From positions 2,102,714 through 2,166,713 of the forward strand of contig NZ_CP132480.1 in the NCBI RefSeq assembly GCF_030770395.1: 64,000 nt of DNA, read 5' to 3'. The notes beneath the pieces are model-generated. The model was not told the origin of the DNA and did not search any database. It saw nothing but the letters and a program-made list of their open reading frames with translations. The position numbers and the translations under genes are program-made. The stretch's first letter is position 1. Each line of letters opens with the position of its first letter. Positions 57,929-64,000 of this stretch are shown here, in pieces. This stretch comes from Telluria beijingensis (GTDB lineage: Bacteria > Pseudomonadota > Gammaproteobacteria > Burkholderiales > Burkholderiaceae_D).

Positions 57929-60900
57929 GCAGCCAGCCACCCTGTTCGACCGCCTGATCGCCACCGCCATCGCGCGCCGCTGGCTGGTGATGCTGGCGGT
58001 GCTGGCGATGGCCGGCATCGGCGTCTACAACTACGGCCGCCTGCCGATCGACGCCGTGCCCGACGTGACCAACGTCCAGGTGCAGATCAATACCGCGGCG
58101 CCGGGCTACTCGCCGCTGGAGACCGAGCAGCGCATCACCTATCCGGTCGAGGCGGTGCTGGCGGGCCTGCCGCACCTGGAGTATTTCCGCTCGCTGTCGC
58201 GCTACGGCCTGTCGCAGGTGACGGTGGTGTTCGAGGAGGGCACCGACATCCAGTTCGCGCGCCAGCTGGTCAGCCAGCGCCTGCAGGACGCGCGCGAACA
58301 GCTGCCCGCCGGCGTCGTCCCGGCCCTGGGTCCGATCGCGACCGGCCTGTCCGAGATCTACCAGTGGACGGTGGAGACCGAGCCGGGCGCGAAAAAGCCG
58401 GACGGCACGCCCTACACGCCGACCGACCTGCGCGAGATCCAGGACTGGATCATCAAGCCGCAGCTGCGCACCGTGCCCGGCGTCACCGAGATCAATTCGA
58501 TCGGCGGCTTCGACAAGGAATATCTCGTGGCCCCGAACACGGCCACGCTATCGTCCTATGGCCTGCAGTTGCTTGATCTCGTCCTTGCGCTGGAGCGCAA
58601 CAACAGCAACGTCGGCGCCGGCTACATCGAGCGCGAAGGCGAGCAATACCTGGTGCGCGCGCCGGGCCAGGCCGCGTCGGTCGACGACATCCGCAATATC
58701 GTCGTCACCAGCATCCGCGGCATACCGGTGCGGGTGCGCGACGTGGCCGAGGTGACGATCGGGCAGGAGCTGCGCACCGGCGCCGCCACCGAGAACGGCG
58801 TCGAGGTGGTGCTCGGCACCGTGGTCATGCTGATCGGCGAGAACAGCCGCGCGGTGTCGAAGGCGGTCGATGTGCGCATGCTCGAGATCAACCGCAGCCT
58901 GCCCAAGGGCGTGAAGGCGGTCACCGTCTACGATCGCACGGTGCTGGTCGAGCGCGCCATCGCCACGGTGCGCAAGAACCTGGTCGAGGGCGCGATCCTG
59001 GTGGTGGCGGTGCTGTTTTTCTTCCTCGGGAATATACGCGCCGCGCTGCTCACTGCACTGGTGATCCCGCTGTCGATGCTGTTCACCTTCAGCGGCATGG
59101 TCGGCAACAAGGTCAGCGCCAACCTGCTCAGCCTGGGGGCGCTGGACTTCGGCATCATCGTCGACGGCGCTGTCGTCATCGTCGAGAACTGCGTGCGGCG
59201 CCTGGCCGCGGCCCAGCACCGTCTCGGCCGCATCCTCACGCGCGAGGAGCGGTTCGCCGAAGTGTTCGAGGCCGCACGCGAGGCGCGCCGGCCGCTGATC
59301 TACGGCCAGCTCATCATCATGATCGTCTATTTGCCGATCTTCGCGCTCACCGGCATCGAGGGCAAGATGTTCCATCCGATGGCGTTCACGGTCGTGTTCG
59401 CGCTGCTGGGCGCGATGATCCTGTCGGTGACCTTCGTGCCGGCCGCCGTGGCGCTGTTCATCGGCCGCAGCGTCCAAGAAAAGGAAAGCCGCGTGATGGG
59501 CGCGGCGCGCCGCTGGTATGCGCCGGTGCTGGACTATGCGCTGGCCAACCGCGCCGTGATGCTGGCGTTCGCGGCGCTGGTCACCCTGCTCGCCGGCCTG
59601 ATGGCCACCCGCTTGGGGACCGAATTCGCCCCCAACCTCGACGAGGGCGACATGGCGGTGCTGACGATGCGCGTGCCTGGCACCAGCCTGTCGCAGTCGG
59701 TCAAGATGCAGCAGCAGATCGAGACCACCCTGATGCGCGACTTCCCCGAGATCGCGCGCGTGTTCGCCCGCATCGGCACCGCCGAGATCGCATCCGACCC
59801 GATGCCGCCCAGCGTGGCCGACAGCTACATCATCTTCAAGCCCGAGAAGGACTGGCCGCGGCCGAAACGTTCGCGGGCCGAGGTGGAAAGCGCCATCCGC
59901 GCCACGCTGGAGGGCCTGCCCGGCAACAGCTACGAATTCAGCCAGCCGATCCAGCTGCGCGTGAACGAGTTGATCTCGGGCGTGCGCAGCGACGTCGCCG
60001 TCAAGCTGTTCGGCGACGACCTGGGCGTGCTGGAGGCGAGCGCCAACCGGATTGCCGCCGTCCTGCGCAAGGTGCCGGGCGCCAGCGAAGTGCAGGTGGA
60101 GCAGACCAGCGGCCTGCCGATGCTGCAGATCCGGGTCGACCGCGAGCGCGCCGCGCGCATGGGCCTGAACATCGGCGACGTGCAGGAGATGATCGCCACT
60201 GCCACCGCGGGCCGCGTCGCCGGCACCCTGTTCGAGGGCGACCGCCGCTTCGACATCGTGGTGCGCCTGCCGGAGAACGTGCGCGGCGATATCGAGGTGC
60301 TGCGCCGGCTGCCGGTGGCGCTGCCGGGTGGCGCCGAGGGCACGCGCAGCTTCATCGCCCTGGGCGAGATCGCCAGCTTCGAGGTCGCGCCGGGACCCAA
60401 CCAGCTCAGTCGCGAGCAGGGCAAGCGCCGGGTAGTGGTCAGCGCCAATGTGCGCGGACGCGACATCGGTTCCTTCGTGGCCGAGGCCCAGGACCGTATC
60501 GCGCAGGAGGTGCGCATCGCGCCCGGCTACTGGACCGCCTGGGGCGGCCAGTTCGAGCACCTGACCACGGCGGCCGAGCGCCTGCGCCTGATCATCCCGG
60601 CTTCGCTGCTATTGGTCTTCGTCCTTCTGTACCTTGTGTTCAACAATGTGCGCGACGGCCTGCTGGTCTTCACCGGCATCCCGTTCGCCCTGGCCGGCGG
60701 CGTGGCGGCGCTGTGGGTGCGCGGGATACCGCTGTCGATCTCGGCGGCGGTGGGGTTCATCGCCCTGTCCGGGGTGGCGGTGCTCAATGGCCTGGTGCTG
60801 ATCTCGTTCGTCCGCAGCCTGCGCCAGGACGGCGTGCCCTTGGCCGAAGCGGTGCGCCAGGGCGCGCTGGCGCGCCTGCGTCCCGTCTTGATGACGGCGC

Positions 60901-61127
60901 TGGTGGCGTCGCTCGGCTTCGTCCCGATGGCGCTGGCGGTCGGCACCGGGGCCGAGGTCCAGCGGCCGCTGGCCACGGTCGTGATCGGTGGCGTACTGTC
61001 GTCGACCGTCCTGACCCTGCTTTTGTTGCCAATTTTGTACGAATGGGCGCACCAGGAGCGACCCGCGCGGGACTGGCGGCCACGCGTGCGTGCGTTTTTT
61101 CGCTGGGACAGTAAAAATATCCCGTAG
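57918..61127 (+). CDS. czcA: Heavy-metal RND efflux pump CzcA
   Basis: 1069-aa proton/cation antiporter of the heavy-metal (HME) RND class, exporting Co, Zn, Cd or similar. Two halves of six helices each with large periplasmic loops after the first and seventh helix. The TM4 motif LDFGIIVDGAVVIVENC contains the D...D...E set typical of HME pumps for divalent cations. RLPIDAVPDVTNVQVQINT at the N terminus is the classic CzcA signature. Forms the tripartite complex with CzcB and CzcC. Confidence 0.95.
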   Translation: MDIKQPATLFDRLIATAIARRWLVMLAVLAMAGIGVYNYGRLPIDAVPDVTNVQVQINTAAPGYSPLETEQRITYPVEAVLAGLPHLEYFRSLSRYGLSQVTVVFEEGTDIQFARQLVSQRLQDAREQLPAGVVPALGPIATGLSEIYQWTVETEPGAKKPDGTPYTPTDLREIQDWIIKPQLRTVPGVTEINSIGGFDKEYLVAPNTATLSSYGLQLLDLVLALERNNSNVGAGYIEREGEQYLVRAPGQAASVDDIRNIVVTSIRGIPVRVRDVAEVTIGQELRTGAATENGVEVVLGTVVMLIGENSRAVSKAVDVRMLEINRSLPKGVKAVTVYDRTVLVERAIATVRKNLVEGAILVVAVLFFFLGNIRAALLTALVIPLSMLFTFSGMVGNKVSANLLSLGALDFGIIVDGAVVIVENCVRRLAAAQHRLGRILTREERFAEVFEAAREARRPLIYGQLIIMIVYLPIFALTGIEGKMFHPMAFTVVFALLGAMILSVTFVPAAVALFIGRSVQEKESRVMGAARRWYAPVLDYALANRAVMLAFAALVTLLAGLMATRLGTEFAPNLDEGDMAVLTMRVPGTSLSQSVKMQQQIETTLMRDFPEIARVFARIGTAEIASDPMPPSVADSYIIFKPEKDWPRPKRSRAEVESAIRATLEGLPGNSYEFSQPIQLRVNELISGVRSDVAVKLFGDDLGVLEASANRIAAVLRKVPGASEVQVEQTSGLPMLQIRVDRERAARMGLNIGDVQEMIATATAGRVAGTLFEGDRRFDIVVRLPENVRGDIEVLRRLPVALPGGAEGTRSFIALGEIASFEVAPGPNQLSREQGKRRVVVSANVRGRDIGSFVAEAQDRIAQEVRIAPGYWTAWGGQFEHLTTAAERLRLIIPASLLLVFVLLYLVFNNVRDGLLVFTGIPFALAGGVAALWVRGIPLSISAAVGFIALSGVAVLNGLVLISFVRSLRQDGVPLAEAVRQGALARLRPVLMTALVASLGFVPMALAVGTGAEVQRPLATVVIGGVLSSTVLTLLLLPILYEWAHQERPARDWRPRVRAFFRWDSKNIP

Positions 61128-61256
61128 ACAAGCGTGCGTCACATATTGCTCTATATGAAAATGGTATAGTTGGATGTTTAACAGAATTTCGTCCGCGCCA
61201 GCCCTGGCAAAGTGGGCCAGGCGCGGCGCCAATTACCATTTCAAGGGATAAGACAG

Positions 61257-62120
61257 ATGAGCACGAAGGATTACGCGGATCGCATCAGCCAGACAATCCT
61301 GGACCAGGAGGCCACCATCGGCGCCGAATGGCTCGCCCAGCTCGAAGCGCTGAGCGTGCGCAGCAACGCCGCCGCGCGCGAACAACTGCGCTCGCACTGC
61401 AACCAGTTCCTGAAAGCCTTCGCCATCGCCACCCGTAGCGGTGAACTCGAGAATATCGAGCACCGCTCGTGGGACGAGGTGCGCGACCTGCTGGGCGAGA
61501 TCTCGTCGACCCGCGCCAAGTCGGGTTCGACCCCGAGCGAGACCGCCACCTTCGTATTCTCGCTCAAGCAGCCGCTGTTCGCGCGCCTGCGCGAGGCCTT
61601 CGCCGGCGACGCCGAAGGCCTGGCGACCGCCTCCTGGACCATCAACACCCTGCTCGACAAGCTTGGCCTGTACACCATCGAGGTGTTCCAGAAGACCAAG
61701 GACCAGATCATCGTGCGCCAGCAGCAGGAACTGCTCGAGCTGTCCACGCCCGTGGTCAAGCTTTGGAACGGCATCCTGGCGCTGCCGCTGATCGGCACAC
61801 TGGACTCGGCCCGCACCCAGGTGGTGATGGAAAACATCCTGCAAAAGATCGTCGACACCGGCGCCATGATCGCCATCATCGACATCACCGGCGTGCCGAC
61901 CGTCGACACCCTGGTGGCCCAGCACCTGATGAAGACCATCGCCGCCGCGCGCCTGATGGGCGCCGACTGCATCATCAGCGGCATCCGTCCGCAGATCGCG
62001 CAGACCATCGTGCACCTGGGCGTGAACCTGGAAGACGTGATCACCAAGGCTACCCTGGCCGACGCCTTCCTGGTCGCGCTCGAGCGCACCGGCGCCGCGA
62101 TCACCATCAAGAACGCCTGA
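61257..62120 (+). CDS. rsbR: RsbR-like stressosome protein, RsbRD-N plus STAS
   Basis: 287-aa protein. The N-terminal half (about 5-150) is helical and matches the RsbT co-antagonist RsbRD-type sensory domain. The C-terminal STAS domain begins KLWNGILALPLIGTLDSARTQVVMENILQKI and has the phosphorylatable segment IIDITGVPTVDTLVAQHLMK (Thr/Ser near the helix start). With RsbS it should build the stressosome core. The ATG at 61257 fits the family N terminus; 45 bp of upstream frame is not supported. First gene of an rsb operon; czcA ends 129 bp before it. Confidence 0.85.
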   Translation: MSTKDYADRISQTILDQEATIGAEWLAQLEALSVRSNAAAREQLRSHCNQFLKAFAIATRSGELENIEHRSWDEVRDLLGEISSTRAKSGSTPSETATFVFSLKQPLFARLREAFAGDAEGLATASWTINTLLDKLGLYTIEVFQKTKDQIIVRQQQELLELSTPVVKLWNGILALPLIGTLDSARTQVVMENILQKIVDTGAMIAIIDITGVPTVDTLVAQHLMKTIAAARLMGADCIISGIRPQIAQTIVHLGVNLEDVITKATLADAFLVALERTGAAITIKNA

Positions 62121-62130
62121 GGCCCGCCAC

Positions 62131-62487
62131 ATGGAACGCATTCCGATCCTGCGCATGGGGGACCTGCTCCTGGTGACGATCCAGGTCGACATGCACGACC
62201 GCCTCGCCATGCAGTTGCAGGACGACCTGACCGAGCGCATCGTCGCCGACGGCGCCAAGGGCGTCCTGATCGACATCTCGGCGCTGGACCTGGTCGACTC
62301 CTTCATCGGCCGCATGATCAGCAATACCGCCGCCATGGCGCGCGTGCTCGACGCCCGCACCGTGGTGGTGGGCATGCAGCCGGCGGTGGCGATCACCCTG
62401 GTCGAGCTGGGCCTGACCCTGCACGGCGTGAAGACCGCGCTGAACGTCGAGAAGGGCATGGCCCTGCTCGGAAAGAGCTATAAATAA
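62131..62487 (+). CDS. rsbS: RsbS-like STAS scaffold protein
   Basis: 118-aa single STAS-domain protein. MERIPILRMGDLLLVTIQVDMHDRLAMQLQDDL is the RsbS N terminus, and the conserved phosphorylation site for RsbT is Ser in ALDLVDSFIGRMI (near residue 59). Together with RsbR it forms the stressosome shell that holds RsbT. TAATG overlap with the rsbT gene indicates coupled translation. Confidence 0.88.
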   Translation: MERIPILRMGDLLLVTIQVDMHDRLAMQLQDDLTERIVADGAKGVLIDISALDLVDSFIGRMISNTAAMARVLDARTVVVGMQPAVAITLVELGLTLHGVKTALNVEKGMALLGKSYK

Positions 62488-62954
62488 TGGTCGACGCGCA
62501 TACCGATGCCGTCCTGTTCGAGACGCACCTGCTCGATCATCACCGGCAGCACCGCAGCGGGCGCACGACCCTGCCGCTGCGTTCGGACGAGGACGTGGTG
62601 GGCCTGCGCAAGCAGGTGCGCGAGCGCGCGGTGGCGCTCGCGCTGTCGCTGGTCGACCAGACCAAGCTGGTGACCGCCGCCAGCGAGCTGGCGCGCAACA
62701 CGATCAAGTACGGCGGCGGCGGCGAAGTGCATCTCGACGCCATGGATGACGGCCTGCGCAAGGGCATCGGCCTGCTGTTCGTCGACGGCGGCCAGGGCAT
62801 CCCCGACATCGACAGCGCGCTGCGCGATGGTTTCACCACCGGCGGTGGCCTTGGGCTGGGCCTGGGCGGCTCCAAGCGCCTGGTCGACGAGTTCGACATC
62901 GACAGCCGTCCGAAGGAGGGCACCGCGGTGCTGATCGTCAAATGGAAGCGCTGA
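62487..62954 (+). CDS. rsbT: RsbT-like serine/threonine kinase (GHKL fold)
   Basis: 155-aa switch kinase. The GHKL ATP site is seen as ASELARNTIKYGGGGEV (N box, about 70-86), LLFVDGGQGIPDID (G1) and GGGLGLGLGGSKRLVDEFDI (G2). In Bacillus, RsbT phosphorylates RsbS/RsbR and, once released, activates a downstream partner. About 25 N-terminal residues are longer than the Bacillus protein. Overlaps the following phosphatase gene by 13 bp. Confidence 0.85.
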   Translation: MVDAHTDAVLFETHLLDHHRQHRSGRTTLPLRSDEDVVGLRKQVRERAVALALSLVDQTKLVTAASELARNTIKYGGGGEVHLDAMDDGLRKGIGLLFVDGGQGIPDIDSALRDGFTTGGGLGLGLGGSKRLVDEFDIDSRPKEGTAVLIVKWKR

Positions 62955-63970
62955 TCAGTTCGCAATCCCCGCAGCAGGTGTTCGCCGTTTCCCACGCCAG
63001 CGACGTCGCCGCCGTGCGCCGCGCCGGCCAGAAGCTGGCCGAGTCGCTGGGCTTCAACGAGACCCGCGCCGGCCAGCTCGCCCTGATCATCACCGAGGCG
63101 GCCACCAATATCCTCAAGCACGCCGGCGAAGGCGAGATCCACGTCGGTCCGGCGCAGTCGCCGGCCGGGATCGGCATCGACGTGCTGGCGCTCGACCGCG
63201 GTCCGGGCATCGCCGACCTGGCCAGCAGCCTGATGGACGGGGTCTCGACCGCCGGCACCGCCGGCACCGGCCTGGGCGCGCTGCACCGCCTGTCGGACGA
63301 ATTCGACGTCTATTCGACCCAGGGCGACGGCGCCGCGTTCTTCATGCGCCTGTGGCGCGACGTGCCCAGCCCCGACCCGTGCGGGGTCGAGGTCGGCGCG
63401 TTGTGGAGCCCGATCAAGGGTGAAGAAGTATGCGGCGACGGCTGGGCGGTCGCTTGCGGGAACGGCGGCGCGACCCTGCTCGCGGCCGACGGCCTTGGCC
63501 ACGGCCCGGACGCTGCGCGCGCGGCCAACGCCGCGATCCGTGCGCTCGACCAGCGCGGCGCGATCGGGGCCGGAGAGCTGGTGCACGCGGCGCACGAAGC
63601 GCTGCGGCCGACGCGCGGCGCTGCGCTGGCCGCGGCGCGCATCGACTTCGCGGCCGACGAGATCCGCTTCGCCGGCGTGGGAAATATCGGCGCGGTCGCG
63701 TTCGACGATGCCCGCCGCGCGCTGGTGTCGCACAACGGCATCGTCGGCCACAATATGCGCAAGGTGCAGGAATTCACGGTGCCGTTCGGTCCGGGCGCAC
63801 TGTGCATCCTGCACTCGGACGGCATCGAGACCCGCTGGGACCTGGACAAGTATCCGGGCTTGCAGGGCCGCAGCCCGGCGCTGATTGCCGCCGTCCTGAT
63901 GCGCGACCATATCCGCGGGCGCGACGACGCGATGGTGCTGGTGGTGCGCCGCATGGCGGGCAGCCGATGA
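62942..63970 (+). CDS. Fused GHKL ATPase and PP2C-type phosphatase (RsbX-like)
   Basis: 342-aa protein with two domains. Residues about 15-140 are a second GHKL ATPase domain (IITEAATNILKHAGEGEI, VLALDRGPGIADL, TAGTGLGALHRLSDEFDVYS). Residues about 155-342 are a SpoIIE/RsbX-type PP2C phosphatase with metal-binding Asp residues in LAADGLGHGPDAARAA and CILHSDGIETRWD and DDAMVLVV at the end. Bacillus RsbX, which dephosphorylates RsbR/RsbS, has only the phosphatase part. The fusion suggests one protein both senses or binds nucleotide and resets the stressosome. Confidence 0.82.
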   Translation: MEALISSQSPQQVFAVSHASDVAAVRRAGQKLAESLGFNETRAGQLALIITEAATNILKHAGEGEIHVGPAQSPAGIGIDVLALDRGPGIADLASSLMDGVSTAGTAGTGLGALHRLSDEFDVYSTQGDGAAFFMRLWRDVPSPDPCGVEVGALWSPIKGEEVCGDGWAVACGNGGATLLAADGLGHGPDAARAANAAIRALDQRGAIGAGELVHAAHEALRPTRGAALAAARIDFAADEIRFAGVGNIGAVAFDDARRALVSHNGIVGHNMRKVQEFTVPFGPGALCILHSDGIETRWDLDKYPGLQGRSPALIAAVLMRDHIRGRDDAMVLVVRRMAGSR

Positions 63971-64000
63971 ATTCCCAGCGCATCCTCGGCGTCGCCCTGG
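63967..64000 (+). CDS. Start of next rsb-operon gene, truncated by window
   Basis: An ATG overlaps the stop of the phosphatase gene (ATGA) and an open frame MNSQRILGVAL continues to the window edge. Only 11 codons are visible, so no family can be named. In related clusters this place is often taken by a sensor kinase or response regulator, but that is expectation only. Confidence 0.5.
   Translation, partial: MNSQRILGVAL

Noticed and set aside
58548..60560. Long minus-strand open frame inside czcA
   Set aside because: Composition-driven shadow of czcA; no start context, no similarity to known proteins.
61142..61170. Promoter-like TTGCTC and TATAGT before the rsbR gene
   Set aside because: Spacing between the two hexamers is about 13 bp, too short for a sigma-70 promoter; TATAGT alone is not enough.

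Overview
The window is gene-dense, GC-rich (about two thirds G+C by eye) bacterial chromosome. Gene order and protein families are those of Betaproteobacteria, order Burkholderiales: a complete iscRSUA-hscBA-fdx operon, ilvBHC, rpsO-pnp, an ECF sigma factor followed by DUF3619/DUF3106/RDD genes, and a fumarylacetoacetase plus zeta-GST pair. Together with the short palindromic repeats between genes, this best fits Oxalobacteraceae (Massilia/Duganella/Telluria type). That placement is inference. I see no prophage, insertion sequence, CRISPR array, rRNA or tRNA.

Layout. 1-2.3 kb: two secreted alpha/beta hydrolases on the minus strand; the first is a lipase cut by the window edge. 2.5-6.7 kb: a tripartite drug-efflux operon (MFS pump, HlyD adaptor, NodT-type outer-membrane lipoprotein). 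6.6-8.5 kb: a DTW-domain tRNA-modification gene, then a LexA box and a radical SAM gene whose protein ends in a sliding-clamp-like motif. 8.5-11 kb: an MFS/NadR-like kinase pair suggestive of niacin salvage, and a ChaC-type cyclotransferase. 11-13.8 kb: a LysR regulator divergent from a fumarylacetoacetase/maleylacetoacetate isomerase operon. 13.8-15.4 kb: an orphan protein with a caspase-like His/Cys dyad and a uracil-DNA-glycosylase-like protein that lacks the catalytic Asp. 15.4-21.2 kb: the Isc iron-sulfur operon behind a good IscR site. 21.2-26 kb: methyltransferase, threonine aldolase, a pseudouridine-synthase-like protein with an altered active site, a membrane protein and a choice-of-anchor lipoprotein.

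26-29.5 kb: an SDR, then on the minus strand an ECF sigma operon. 29.7-33.3 kb: a TauD-type dioxygenase with a complete sulfonate-type ABC transporter. 33.3-37.1 kb: ilvB-ilvH-ilvC behind a 435-bp leader with NtrC-like dyads, closed by a strong bidirectional terminator. 37.2-44.8 kb: periplasmic metallo-hydrolase, MFS transporter, TonB-dependent receptor and a FixJ-type two-component pair. 45-51 kb: SIMPL protein, phosphatidylserine synthase, esterase, lipoprotein, rpsO and pnp. 51.2-55 kb: an SbmA/YddA-type ABC transporter, and an SDR divergent from a LysR gene with no normal start codon. 55-61 kb: a czcICBA metal-efflux operon with a clear MerR-type promoter. 61.2-64 kb: an rsbR-rsbS-rsbT-phosphatase stressosome module that runs off the window.

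The points most worth following are the SOS-controlled radical SAM protein, the orphan caspase-like protein whose start codon lies in a 10-bp stem, the two enzyme-family proteins with altered catalytic residues, the MerR-type czc promoter, and the Gram-negative stressosome with its kinase-phosphatase fusion.
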